A stretch of 64,000 nt of DNA from Oscillospiraceae bacterium. Lineage in GTDB: Bacteria; Bacillota; Clostridia; Oscillospirales; Oscillospiraceae. Below the pieces are notes generated by a model. The model saw nothing but the letters and a program-made list of their open reading frames with translations, had not been told where the DNA came from and searched no databases. The translations under genes and the position numbers were made by a program. The first letter of the stretch is position 1, and every line of letters starts with the position of its first letter. Where the stretch lies: the NCBI GenBank assembly GCA_910575265.1, contig CAJTEA010000006.1, positions 117,582-181,581 of the forward strand, given 5' to 3'. This document shows positions 35,802 through 46,500 of this stretch, one piece after another.

Positions 35802-37361
35802 TCAGTCGTCCCACTCAGATTCGTATTCCAGAATGGCTCCGGTGGCGCCGTCGACGGTGTAATCATACTCCATGCCTCCAGCCTTGAACTCCACCTCATA
35901 CTCCAGCCGGCCGTCGTCCCAGTCCTGTTTCACCTTCAGCTTACTGGTCTGGCTCTCCGCCACGCCGGCGTGGTTCAAAGCCGCCTGCTTGGCGGCCTCC
36001 TGGCCGATGTCGGTGGTGGTGGCCGTCGTGCCGCTGTAGTGGCTGTCGCTGTGGTGTCCGCCGCTTGTGTGGTGGTCTACTTCGTGCTTCAAAATGGAAC
36101 AGGAGTGACCGTCAATGGTATAGTCGTACTCCGAGGTTCCGCGCCAGAACTCAATCTCATATTCCAGCCGGCCGTTCTCCCAGTCCCGTTCAACCTTCCA
36201 GCTGGTGACATCACTGGCGGACAATCCCGCATGATTCAGAGCGGCCTGCTTGGCGGCCTCCTGGCCCACATCCTGATTCTGAGGCGCGGGCGTCTGAGGG
36301 GTGGTCACAGGCGTCTGGGGGGTGGTCACAGGCGTCTGAGGGGTGGTCACAGGCGTTTGAGGAGCCGGGTCAGGGGCGGCGGGCGCTGTTTGTTCGCTCC
36401 CGCCGGGGCTATAATTCAGCACATCCTTCGGGCCGCTGAGTATTTCCCCAGTAAAGGCATCCACAATATAGTCAAACTTGCCCCAGGCGGTTTTCAGCTC
36501 CACCTCATAGTGGGGCGGAACCTCGTCCAGCTCCGGGTCCACATCGATGACGGGAGAGCTGAGGGCCTGGACGCCGGCATATTCATCCACCGCCAGGGCG
36601 GCCGCGGGCTTTCCAATGGGAATCCGGGTCTCCCCCGTTTTCAGCAGGTCGTTCAGCTCCTCCACCGACAGGGCGGCCAACTGGTCAAAGGCTTCGTCGC
36701 CGGCGCCGTTCAGCTCCAACACCTTCTGTACCAGGGCTGACTTGCCCATGGAGATGCCGCTGCCATAGACGGTACTCGTCCCGGCGTCCAGGGTGAGCAC
36801 CTGGCTCAGTACCGAGGTGTTGGGGGCCTGGGTCTGGAGCACTCCATCCACCGAGGCCACCAGCTCCGCCTGGAGCCGGGCGGCCCGGTCCTGATCCTTG
36901 TCCTCCACTGAGATGAGGATCGCGGAGGAGATGCTGTCCAGATAGCCCGCCTGGACCAGGGCGCCCACAATGGCGTTCACCGCCACATCCAGCTTGGTGC
37001 CCTTCAGGTCGGCTCCGCCGTTCATGGTGAACAGCACCGCGGCGGCCTCCTCGTTCAGGGCGGTGCAGGAGATCACCTTTTCGTAGCGGTTGACCTTCAG
37101 CTCAATGCTGGGGTTGACGTCCAGAGACACCACCGAGGCCACAGCGTGGCTCTGTTGGTAAACCAGTCCGCCGCCCCCCGCTCCCAGCAGGGCCACCGCC
37201 GCGCAGGCGGCGGCCAGCCAGCGTTTCATATTCTTCTTCGGCTTCAATTCCATCACGCTCCCGTTTTGTTCACCGCAGCGGGAGAGGATGGCGTCCAAGT
37301 CGTCGGGGACGGCGCGCCCGATGGCGCCCGCCAGCTTCTGCTCCAGTTCCCGGTCGGTCAT
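35802..37361 (-). CDS. RsgI-like anti-sigma factor with PepSY repeats
   Basis: 519 residues. A short cytoplasmic N-terminus (1-44), one transmembrane segment (about 45-68, WLAAACAAVALLGAGGGGLVY), then the RsgI middle domain (VVSLDVNPSIELKVNRYEKV). A first PepSY-like domain follows (about 280-345). A TPQTPVT linker repeat and two further PepSY domains, both starting DVGQEAAKQAALNHAG or IGQEAAKQAALNHAG, end the protein. Its ATG overlaps the sigma gene's TGA (ATGA), so they are translationally coupled. It should hold the sigma factor at the membrane until an outside cue releases it. Confidence 0.85.
   Translation of the reverse strand: MTDRELEQKLAGAIGRAVPDDLDAILSRCGEQNGSVMELKPKKNMKRWLAAACAAVALLGAGGGGLVYQQSHAVASVVSLDVNPSIELKVNRYEKVISCTALNEEAAAVLFTMNGGADLKGTKLDVAVNAIVGALVQAGYLDSISSAILISVEDKDQDRAARLQAELVASVDGVLQTQAPNTSVLSQVLTLDAGTSTVYGSGISMGKSALVQKVLELNGAGDEAFDQLAALSVEELNDLLKTGETRIPIGKPAAALAVDEYAGVQALSSPVIDVDPELDEVPPHYEVELKTAWGKFDYIVDAFTGEILSGPKDVLNYSPGGSEQTAPAAPDPAPQTPVTTPQTPVTTPQTPVTTPQTPAPQNQDVGQEAAKQAALNHAGLSASDVTSWKVERDWENGRLEYEIEFWRGTSEYDYTIDGHSCSILKHEVDHHTSGGHHSDSHYSGTTATTTDIGQEAAKQAALNHAGVAESQTSKLKVKQDWDDGRLEYEVEFKAGGMEYDYTVDGATGAILEYESEWDD
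36288..36362. repeat. 24-bp tandem repeat encoding TPQTPVTT
   Basis: About three copies of a unit containing GGGGTGGTCACAGGCGTCTG. It encodes the flexible linker between the membrane-proximal part and the PepSY pair, and is a likely site of copy-number variation. Confidence 0.85.
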
Positions 37362-37939
37362 TGGCCGCTCTCTCCTTTCATCAGGGCCCTCAATTTTTTC
37401 AGCCCGCGGTGGTATTTTGACAGGACGGTGGACAGCGGCCGCTCCAGCAGCGCGGCGATCTCCCGGTGCTTCAGGCCGGTGACGGCGTGGAGCAGGACGA
37501 TCCGCCGCTCCTCCGCCTCCAGCTGGGCCAGCGCCTCCTGAAGGACCGCCCGATCCTCGGGGGAGATCTCCGGATTCTCTTCGGGGAGGGAGTTCCACTC
37601 CTCCTCATCCAGCTCCGCCTGACGCCCGCTCTGGCGCAGACGCGACCGGCTCAGGTTCCGGGCGATGGTGAGCAGCCAGGCCATGGGCGAGCCCTGAGGC
37701 CGGTAGGACGGGGCGCTCTCCCACACCTTGATAAAAGCGTCCTGAGCCACGTCCTGGGCTTCATGGGCGTCGTGAAGGAGGGACAGCGCCAGGGCGTACA
37801 CCGCTCCCCGGGTCTGGACGTACAGCCGGGCGAACGCGTCCCGGTCTCCCCGCCCCACCTGGAGCAGGAGCCGGTCCAGTTCCCGGCGGCGGCGCTGGTT
37901 TTCCTCTTCGGTTGTCTGGACGCTTAACGCAGCCAGCAT
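37358..37939 (-). CDS. ECF-type RNA polymerase sigma factor
   Basis: 193 residues. Region 2 (FARLYVQTRGAVYALALSLL, then DAHEAQDVAQDAFIKVWE) and region 4 (LEAEERRIVLLHAVTGLKHREIAALLERPLSTVLSKYHRG) are complete; there is no region 3, as in group 4 sigma factors. It is coupled to the RsgI-like gene by a 4-base overlap. ATG at 37939 follows AGGAGAA. An upstream in-frame extension reads through the promoter and is not real. Confidence 0.93.
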   Translation of the reverse strand: MLAALSVQTTEEENQRRRRELDRLLLQVGRGDRDAFARLYVQTRGAVYALALSLLHDAHEAQDVAQDAFIKVWESAPSYRPQGSPMAWLLTIARNLSRSRLRQSGRQAELDEEEWNSLPEENPEISPEDRAVLQEALAQLEAEERRIVLLHAVTGLKHREIAALLERPLSTVLSKYHRGLKKLRALMKGESGQ

Positions 37940-38017
37940 AGTCCATTTCTCCTGTCGAATAAGGAACGCGCGGCGGAAGCGTTTTATCGCGCGCTCCAAA
38001 AAATTTTTTTCACCTTT

Positions 38018-38046
38018 ATTATATTGCCCTTTTTTCCAGAACGCAA
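38018..38046 (-). promoter_or_regulatory. Promoter of the sigma/anti-sigma operon
   Basis: Minus-strand TTGCGT, 17 bases, TATAAT. This is a housekeeping-type promoter; an additional self-recognised ECF promoter cannot be told by eye. Confidence 0.5.
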
Positions 38047-38055
38047 GAAAAAATC

Positions 38056-38085
38056 CCGCCGCCCAGAGCAAATCTGGGGCGGCGG
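38056..38085 (-). terminator. bioY terminator
   Basis: CCGCCGCCC AGAGCAAATCT GGGGCGGCGG, followed on the minus strand by GATTTTTTC. Confidence 0.85.
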
Positions 38086-38108
38086 TTTATTAAGGGGGAA
38101 GAGAAGGC

Positions 38109-38669
38109 TTAGTCTTCCGGGTAGATATTAGCCTTGGTCAGCCGCTCCCGCAGGATGGGGCCCAGCCCGGTGGCGATGGCCATTTTTCCCAGGTCGAAGG
38201 GAATAAAGGGGAGCACACAGACCAGAAGCGCGTGTTCCAGGGTGGAGCCCGTCTGGGCGCAGAACAGAGCGGTGCCAAAGGCGTAGAGCACGGCGGTGGC
38301 CAGAATCATACCGCCCAGATGGATCGCCCGGTTTTTGGCAAACGTCTTAATAATCAGGCCGCATATGATAACCATGGGGATATAACCCAGAATGTAGCCG
38401 CCGGTGGGGCCGGCCAGTACCCCCAATCCGGCCTTAAAGTTGCTGAATACCGGCATGCCCACCATGCCCAGCAGGATATAGACCAGCGTGGCGACAGCCG
38501 CTCTCTTCCATCCCAGGATATAGGGGGACAGGTAGAGGACAAAGGTACAAAGGGTAAAGGATACCTCGCCCCAGGCCGGGATCGAAAAGGGAGCGACTAC
38601 CGCGATAACCGCCGCCATTACCGCGGTCATCGCCAGGGGATATACGCTGTTTTTTGTCTTTGTCTCCAT
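38109..38669 (-). CDS. bioY: Biotin transporter BioY
   Basis: 186 residues with six hydrophobic segments. It is the biotin-binding S component of an ECF transporter. Family signatures are VAPFSIPAWGEVSFTLCTFV near residue 25, GMVGMPVFSNFKAGLGVLAGPTGGY at about 70, and a C-terminal PFIPFDLGKMAIA. No bio synthesis genes lie nearby, so the cell may rely on uptake. Confidence 0.96.
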   Translation of the reverse strand: METKTKNSVYPLAMTAVMAAVIAVVAPFSIPAWGEVSFTLCTFVLYLSPYILGWKRAAVATLVYILLGMVGMPVFSNFKAGLGVLAGPTGGYILGYIPMVIICGLIIKTFAKNRAIHLGGMILATAVLYAFGTALFCAQTGSTLEHALLVCVLPFIPFDLGKMAIATGLGPILRERLTKANIYPED

Positions 38670-38697
38670 AGTGAGGATACATCCTTTCCAAAAAGTG

Positions 38698-38714
38698 TCG
38701 TAAACTGTTTACGG
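38698..38714 (-). promoter_or_regulatory. Palindrome in the bioY leader
   Basis: TCGTAAACTGTTTACGG contains CGTAAAC and GTTTACG in inverted orientation. It sits just after the transcription start, where a repressor would block bioY. Confidence 0.45.
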
Positions 38715-38719
38715 CACAT

Positions 38720-38771
38720 AGTATACATTATGTCCCACAGATTGTCAACTATAAAATGTTAGGGTTTACAT
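38720..38771 (-). promoter_or_regulatory. bioY promoter with BirA-like box
   Basis: Minus-strand TTGACA, 17 bases, TATACT (38720-38748). TTGTCAACT (38742-38750) and GGTTTACAT (38763-38771) resemble the two arms of a BirA box but are 12 bases apart, closer than usual; one arm covers the -35. Confidence 0.5.
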
Positions 38772-38924
38772 TCCGCCGCGAAATTCAGAAAACCTTAATC
38801 TTTCCTTCAGATCATTTTAGGCTTCCCATGTTAGTATTTTAGTTGTACAATGAACAATGATGAAACGACTGGTCGTTTTGCCCGGCGGGCAGTCCGCCGG
38901 TTGGCGTGAAAGGAGGAACGTTCC

Positions 38925-39458
38925 ATGGCGGAGCGTACGATACATATTTTACTCACCCGGTCGGGGACCTGGTTCTCCCGGCTGATCCATTTTGCCACCC
39001 GGGACAGCTACACCCATGCCTCCATCGGCCTGGACGGCCCCAGCGGCCCCTTCTACAGCTTCGCCCGGAAATACCGCCGCTTCGCTCTGCCCGCCGGACT
39101 GGTGGAGGAACAGGTCACCGTATACCGCCGGGCTGTCCCCTGCTGTCTGTACGAGCTGAAGGTGAGCGAGGAGACCTATTTCCGCCTGCGCCGGCAGCTG
39201 CGCTCCATGTACGCCCAACGGGAGGAGTACCGCTACAGCGTGCTGGGGGTGTTCGCCTGCTACTTCAACCTGTCCCTCCAGCGGCGGCACCACTTCTTCT
39301 GCTCTCAGTTTGTGGCCGGGCTGCTGGAGGAGTGCGGCGCGGTGGAGCTGCCCAAACCGCCCACCCTGCTCCGTCCGGCGGATCTGTGCCTGCTGAAGGA
39401 CCTCCATCCCGTGCATCAGGGCCCGCTGGAGGGCATCCTGACCCGGGCGGCTGTATGA
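38925..39458 (+). CDS. Permuted papain-like (YiiX/DUF830-type) hydrolase
   Basis: 177 residues with the NlpC/P60-superfamily permuted order: a His early (YTHASIGLDG, about residue 29) and a Cys late (HHFFCSQFVAGLLEECGAV, about residue 126). No signal peptide is evident. Members cleave peptidoglycan peptides or thioesters/amides in lipids; the substrate here is unknown. GGAGG precedes the ATG. It lies just upstream of the tRNA operon promoter. Confidence 0.75.
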   Translation: MAERTIHILLTRSGTWFSRLIHFATRDSYTHASIGLDGPSGPFYSFARKYRRFALPAGLVEEQVTVYRRAVPCCLYELKVSEETYFRLRRQLRSMYAQREEYRYSVLGVFACYFNLSLQRRHHFFCSQFVAGLLEECGAVELPKPPTLLRPADLCLLKDLHPVHQGPLEGILTRAAV

Positions 39459-39507
39459 AGCCGGTTTCGCTCCTGAAAAAATTGCGGCAAAAAATCTCAT
39501 TTTCCTG

Positions 39508-39536
39508 TTGACAACCGGAGAAACGTCTTGTATAAT
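39508..39536 (+). promoter_or_regulatory. tRNA operon promoter
   Basis: TTGACA, 17 bases, TATAAT, perfect consensus, 33 bases upstream of tRNA-Val. Confidence 0.9.
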
Positions 39537-39568
39537 AAGCAAGCCGTCGCAAGTTCGGCACCGGACCG

Positions 39569-39644
39569 GGGAGCATAGCTCAGCTGGTAGAGCACATGCC
39601 TTACAAGCATGGGGTCACAGGTTCGAGCCCTGTTGTTCCCACCA
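39569..39644 (+). tRNA. tRNA-Val(TAC)
   Basis: 76 nt, cloverleaf with GGGAGCA/TGTTCCC acceptor arms, GGTTCGAGCC T-arm, anticodon TAC and encoded CCA. Confidence 0.97.
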
Positions 39645-39674
39645 ATTTGACGCCCATATCCCCCGGGACTACCT

Positions 39675-39751
<77 letters not shown>

Positions 39752-39784
39752 CTTACTTTCTTTTTTATTAAGAAGGTAAGACCT

Positions 39785-39860
<76 letters not shown>

Positions 39861-39896
39861 TCCTCCGCAGACTTATCCTCTGCGGAGGACCTAAAT

Positions 39897-39972
39897 GCGA
39901 GTGTAGCTCATCTGGTAGAGCGCCACCTTGCCAAGGTGGAGGTAGCGAGTTCGAGCCTCGTCACTCGCTCCA
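39897..39972 (+). tRNA. tRNA-Gly(GCC)
   Basis: 76 nt, GCGAGTG/CACTCGC acceptor arms, anticodon GCC, encoded CCA. Confidence 0.97.
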
Positions 39973-39973
39973 A

Positions 39974-40004
39974 AACGGGGCAAAGTTTCTTTGCCCCGTT
40001 TTTT
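39974..40004 (+). terminator. Terminator after tRNA-Gly
   Basis: AAACGGGGCAAAG TTT CTTTGCCCCGTTT with extra T's. Confidence 0.9.
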
Positions 40005-40054
40005 CCAAAATATCTGGTTCTTTTTTTCCCCTGGAGGCATAGATTGATAGAGAC

Positions 40055-40129
40055 GGTGCCATAGCCAAGTGGTAAGGCAGAGCTCTGCAAAAGCTCCACT
40101 CCCCAGTTCAAATCTGGGTGGCACCTCCA
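40055..40129 (+). tRNA. tRNA-Cys(GCA)
   Basis: 75 nt, GGTGCCA/TGGCACC acceptor arms, anticodon GCA, encoded CCA. It lies past the terminator of the first four tRNA genes, so it relies on read-through or a promoter I do not see. Confidence 0.97.
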
Positions 40130-40157
40130 ACCTGTTTCGCTAAAAAAACCGCAGGCG

Positions 40158-40187
40158 AAAAACACCGCGTGAAAATGCGGTGTTTTT
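40158..40187 (+). terminator. Terminator after tRNA-Cys
   Basis: AAAAACACCGC and GCGGTGTTTTT form an 11-bp stem with a T-rich tail. Confidence 0.9.
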
Positions 40188-40285
40188 CATTTTCTAAAAG
40201 AGAATACCATACAAACAGTCAATAGGACAGCGGGGATGCGGCGCGGGGGGACGCTATTTTATATGGCGGCAGGATGAAATTTTTG

Positions 40286-40314
40286 TGGACAGACAGACGG
40301 AACAATAGTAGAAT
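40286..40314 (+). promoter_or_regulatory. Promoter of the giant surface protein gene
   Basis: TGGACA, 17 bases, TAGAAT. The 220-nt leader behind it carries a strong hairpin (GCCCCCGGGCTTTCACCCGGGGC on the opposite strand, 40338-40367) followed by TTCTTGTTTT, so expression may be attenuated there. Nothing else is seen in 40188-40536. Confidence 0.55.
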
Positions 40315-40536
40315 AGAGTGATCGAAGCAGCCAGCGGCCCCGGGTGAAAGCCCGGGGGCTTCTTGTTTTAGTGGCCCGTCCACCCGTGGTGGCGGGGAAG
40401 GGAAGGGCCTCTCGGCTGGAGAAAATTGTTGTTTCAGCTGTGGACAATTTGCGGCCGCGGTGGTAAAATGAGATTACATTATATTGGAGGATTGCGCGCC
40501 GCGCGCGGCTTCCTCATGAGCTTGGGAGGTTATCGC

Positions 40537-43500
40537 ATGAAACGCAGAGTGCTAAGCCTTGGAATGACGCTGGCTCTGTGCCTGAACCTGTGCCCTGTAT
40601 GGGTACTGGCCGCCGGCGAGACGCCGGACAACGGTCTGTGCCCGCACCATCCGGCGCACACAGAGGAATGCGGGTATATCCCGTCAACCCCGGGGTGTGA
40701 CTGCGCCCATGAGCACGATGATGACTGCTATACAATCGTAACGGACTGCGCCCATGAGCATACGTCCGAATGCTATTCCGCCCCGGACTATGATCCCGAG
40801 GTGGATGAGCCGGATTTGTGTACGCACATATGTACGGAGGACAGCGGCTGTGTCACCCCCGCGCTGACCTGTCCGCATGAGCACGACGATACCTGCGGCT
40901 ACGAGCCGGAAAGCCCCGGCGCGCCATGTACATTTGTCTGTCCCATCTGCCCCATCGACGACCTGATCGCCAGGCTGCCCCGCGGCGTTTCGGCGGACAA
41001 CAGCGAGCGGGTCCAGGCCCAGCTGGACGAAATTTTCACCCTGTATGACCAGCTGACCGCCGACGAGCGGCGGCAGGTGGATCTGTCGCCCTGTCTCGCC
41101 CTGTGGAACCAGGTAGAGGAGCTGGGCGCCGCGGAGCTGAACAGCGACCTTGACGACAGCCTTGCCGCGGACGGAACATACAAGCTGCTGAACAATAAAA
41201 GCCTTGATACCCCGCTTGTGATATCGCGGTCTATGGTCGTGGACACAAACGGGTTTACCTTGACCGGAACGAGCGCGAACACCATTGAGGTCACCGAGGA
41301 CGGTATTCTGCGTCTCAAGGGCACGGTGGTTTCCAACAGAAGCGCCGGTGTGCGGGTCCAGTCCGGCGGCTCTCTGACTATCACAGAGCCAGGTACATCC
41401 ATCAAAGGCTTTTCATATGCCTTGGACATCGCCTCCGGGGCGAATGTACAGCTCTCCGCCGGCACATATTTTGGGCAGCGGGGCGCGATTCAAACGGAGG
41501 AGGGTGATTTTGCCGCGCTGCTGGCGCCGGGTTATGCCTATTTTGATGAAACTGGCAGCCGAATTTCGTTGACAGAGCTGGCAAGCTCAGCGCCGCCCAG
41601 GACGGTTGTGGTCGCCCGATGCACAGACCATGACAAGGCCTACACCCCTTTCCACGGCGATGTCAGGCACACCTGGCTCTGCTCCTTCTGCGGAGAGACC
41701 GGGACAGATCCCTGTACCTTCACCTTTGAGGACGAGACGGGAGTCTGTGACCTCTGCGGCGACGAGATTACCGTCGCGGTGGATCGTAACAGCCTGAAGG
41801 CGCTGGCCTATGACGAGAACATCAAGCCGGCCAACGGCACCATTACCGTTACGACAAAGGACGGTACAACGCTGACCGAGAATACCCATTATACCGTGAC
41901 CTACACCACTCAGGCCGATATGGGCAGCACCGACATTACAATTACCGTTACGGTGGAGGTGGGCGACAACCAGGGGACCTTTACCCAGGACTATACCTTT
42001 ACCCAGGCTGAGCTGAACGGGGCCGTGCTTGAGTGGAGCCAGCCTGGCCCGGTGAATTTGCCCTATGATGGTGCCCCGGTAAAGGCGAGCGAGCTCCCGT
42101 CTGTGATCATCAATAATATAAATTCTAATGGTACAGATTTGAGCCAATATCTCCAATATTCTTACCGGGTGAAGGCGCCGGGAGACACCGCCTACACCGA
42201 TGGCCTGCCCACAAACGCCGGTACTTATGAGGTTGTGGCCAGCCTCCCGGAAAAGCCGACGACGAGTGTGCCGGGCTATCAGGCGGCATCCAGCGAGCCG
42301 ATTACACTGATTATTGAGAAAATCAGCCCGATTGTCACACCCCCCAAGGCTATACAGCCGGAGTTCAACGGCACCGCCCAGAAGCTGGTCACCGCGGGCA
42401 CCCTGCACAGCGCGGCGGAACGGGACGGCGTGGAGATTCTGTTCGCGACAAGTGAGCACGGAACCTACCTCCCGGATATCCCCACAGGCATCAACGCAGG
42501 AGGGGATTACGAGGTATGGTATCAGACGGAGGAAACGGAAAACTACCTTGCCGTCGGTCCGTTTGAAATTAGCGACGTAGAAATCCGGCGCAAGAAGATT
42601 ACGCCGATTGTGAAGCTGTCAGAGTATACCTACCTGTATGACGGCGGCGAGAAAGAACCTAAGGTCACAGTCAAGGATGAGGATGATGTGACCGAACTGC
42701 TGGACACCGAGTATCAGGTGAAGTACGTCAACAACCGGAACGTGAGCACCGATGGAAATCCGGCCAAGGTGGTTGTTTCCGATAAAGACGGCGGCAATTA
42801 TGAAATCACCGAAGTGGAGGTTGAGTTCAAAATCACCTCAAAGGAGCAGGCGACGCTGACCATTACCAATAAGCCCAATACCGTCACCTACGGGGATAAG
42901 TTTACCCTGGAGACAAACGGCGGCTCGGGCAATGGTGAAGTCACCTGGAAGATTACAGACGGTACAGACGTCGCGGAGGTAGACGAAAACAGCGGACAGG
43001 TCATCATCGTTGGTCATGGCTCATTCACCGTTCAGGCCGCGAAATCCGGCAAGGACCCCGTGACCGGCGTCACCAACTACGACGACGCCATCGCGACCTG
43101 GCCGATCACCGCGGATAAAAAATCTGTTGTCGCCACGGTGACGGCGGAGGACAAAAACTATAGCGGTGATGATGAGGCCACAATCCACGCTGAAGTGGAG
43201 ACAGGCGTACTGCCTGGGGACCAGATTATCATCACCGACCTGAAAGGTGCGTTCAGCGATGAGAACGCCGGCGCGGACAAGACGGTGACCGTGAATTTCG
43301 ACGGCGCGTGGATCGCCGGTAAAAATTCCGAGCACTACGACGTTTCCTACTCCAGCACAACCGTTACGGCGACCATCCACAAGGCGATCGCGAACATTAA
43401 GACCCCGCCGAATGGCGCGAGTTTAACCTACAACGGGACTTCACAGGCGCTGATGAACGACACCAGCTTGGTCGTTGATCCCGGCGGCGTGCTGGTGGAA

Positions 43501-46500
43501 TACGCCATGAGCGAGGGTGGGCCCTATTCCACGGCGATTCCGGAGGAAACCAACGCGGGCACCTACACCGTCTGGTACCGCGTTCAGGAGACCCAGAATT
43601 ACACCGGACTGGCTCCGGCGAGTGTGGATGTGGAAATCAAGAAAAAGCCGGTGACGCCCGATATCACGCTGAGCGGTGACGGCTTGTGGAAAGACGATAC
43701 CTCCGCGTCACCCATACAGTACTATATCTACGATGGCGCCGCGAAGACGCCGACTGTCACGCTGAACGATGAGAATGGAAACGAGATTCCGGGCGGCGAG
43801 TACACGGTGGCGTACAGCAACAACACAGACGTGGGCATCGCAACAGTGACCGTCGCGGCCAAGGAGGGCGGAAACTATTCGTTTACGCCCAACCCCGCTA
43901 CAAAGGATTTTAGAATCAAAGAGGAACAAGCCAAGGTTACCACCGCCCCGGAACCGGCGGGTCTTCCGCTCACCTTTAGCACCTACGCCCAGAAGCTTGT
44001 GACCGCGGGCGATGGGACCGGCGGCACAATGGTCTACTTTTTGGCTGACCCGGCTGACCCGGATAATTCGGCTGGAACCTATGAGGAAACCATCCCCACC
44101 GCGACCAATGCCGGTGAGTATACCGTATATTATAAGGTAGCGCACGATGACAACCACAGCGATTCTGCTGTGGGTCAGGTGAAAGTTACCATCGCCCCCA
44201 AGACGGTGAAGGACCCGACCATTGAGCTTGAGCTGCTGGACGACAACGGGGACCCGATTGACAGCTACACCTATGACGGCGATCCGAAAAAGCCCGCGGT
44301 CACAGTCAAGTACGGCAGTGATGTGATTGACGCGGGCGAATATAACATCATCTACAGCGACAACGTAGACGCTGGAAAGGGTACGGTCGATATCACTGAC
44401 AAGCAGGGCGGCAATTACACTGTCACGGGTTCGGCGACGTTTGTGATTCTCAAGGCGGATATTAAGTTTGCCCCAGACCCGTCTGACGCTCAGGCTGTTT
44501 ACAACGGGACGGAGCGGGAGCTGCTGAAACCGGGCACGACCAGCGGCGGCGAGGTCCTGTACGCGCTGAACAGCCCGACGAGCGCCTACACCGCCGCCAT
44601 CCCTACGGCCATCAACGCGGGGCAGTACACCGTCTACTATAAGGTGGTCGGGGACAAGAACCACAACGATTTCGCGGTTCAGTCTGTGGCGGCGAGCATC
44701 CTGCCCAAGCCGCTGACCTCGGTCACCATTGAGCTGAGCCCCAGGGGCTTTGAGTACGACGGCCAGGTGAAGCTGCCCGAGATTACGGTTATGGATGGGA
44801 AGACGGTACTGCCCGAGGAGGAGTACACCTGGTCCTGTGATGTGGAGAATCCGACAAACGAAGGCGTATACACCATTACGATCGCCAATTCCGCGGGCGG
44901 CAACTACGACTTGTCCAACCTTACCGCTCCCACTAGCCAAGCCACCTTCACCATCGGCAAGACCGAGCAGGCGGAGCTGGTGATTGACCATAGCGATGCT
45001 GTTACGACCAATTATGGCGATACCTTTGCCCTGTCCGCCAGCGGCGGCTCCAGCAGCGGCGCCGTAACCTGGATTCCGACAGGTCCCGCGACCGTCGATA
45101 CTGATGGCAACGTGGAGATCACAGGCGTGGGCGAGGTCACTATCACGGCGACCAATCCCGGAGATCAGAACTACCTGCCAGTCTCCGCCCAGTGGACGTT
45201 CACCGCCGCGCCCAAGCCCGTGACAGCTTCTGTTGTGGCTGCAAGCAGGGCGTATGACGGCACAACCGACGCCACGGTGACCTCCGCCAGTATCGCTGGC
45301 GGTGACCTGGTGGACAGCGGCGACGTGGTGACGATCGACAAGGCCAGCATCACCGCCGAGTTTGTCACCGCTTCGGTGGGCATAGGAAAGACCGTCACGC
45401 TGGATACCAGCAGGGTCAAGGTGACTGGGGATGACGCGGACAAGTACGCGATCAGCTATCCCGCCACAGTGACCGCGGATATCACCCAGGAGACCACAAG
45501 GTTTATCGCCAATCCGGAGAAAATCGACCCGTTGACCTACACCGGCCAGCTCCAGGCGCTGGTCACGGCGGGCGAGACCAATGTGGGCTTTATTGTGTAT
45601 TCGCTGGAGCGGAATGGAACCTACTCTACGGCGATTCCCACCGGGACCGACGCCGGGCTGTACACCGTCTATTACAAGGTGGACGGGACCACCGATTACA
45701 CCGCCGAACCCGGCGGCTCGATTACCGTGACCATCGGCCGCAAGACCATTGGGGCCACCGTGGAGCCGTCGGAATCGTCCTATGTGTACGACAGCGCGAA
45801 GCATGAGCCGAGCATCACGGTCAAGGACGGCAGAACCGTCATTGACGAGGATCAGTACACGGTCACCTGGGCGGATGACAACAATCCGTTGGCCACAGAC
45901 GTATTGACGAATGTCGGTACCTATACGGCGACCATCACAGGCAACGCCAACGGAAACTACGACTTCACCGCGACCGCCAAGGTGAAGATTGTCCCGGCGT
46001 CTCAGGCCGCGCTGACCATCACCGGCCAGCCCGACCATGTCTACTACGGCGACACGGTAAGGACGCTGAACACCACCGGCGGCACCGGACAGGGGGCCGT
46101 GGCCTGGAGCGTTACGGCCGGCGAAACCAGCGCTTTCTTTGATATGGGTACGAGCGTACTCCATATCAACGGAACCGGGCCCATCACAGTCAAGGCCGAA
46201 CGGACAGTCCCCAACTACGGCACGGTCAGCGATACCTGGACTTTTACCGTGGAGCCCAAGCCGGTTGTGGCAGAAGTGACGATTTTGGCAAAGGACTACG
46301 ACGGCACCACAGCCGTTGACGATGGGGATATCACGGCGGTTGTGAAAGCCAGCGCTCTGGTAGACGCTGACAATGACACCATCACAATCGACGACTTGAT
46401 GGGCACCTATGACAACGCCAACGCTGGCACGAACAAGACGGTTGCGCTGAATGATTCCAATGTGAAGATAACGGGTGATACCGGCAAGTACGCCGTCAGC

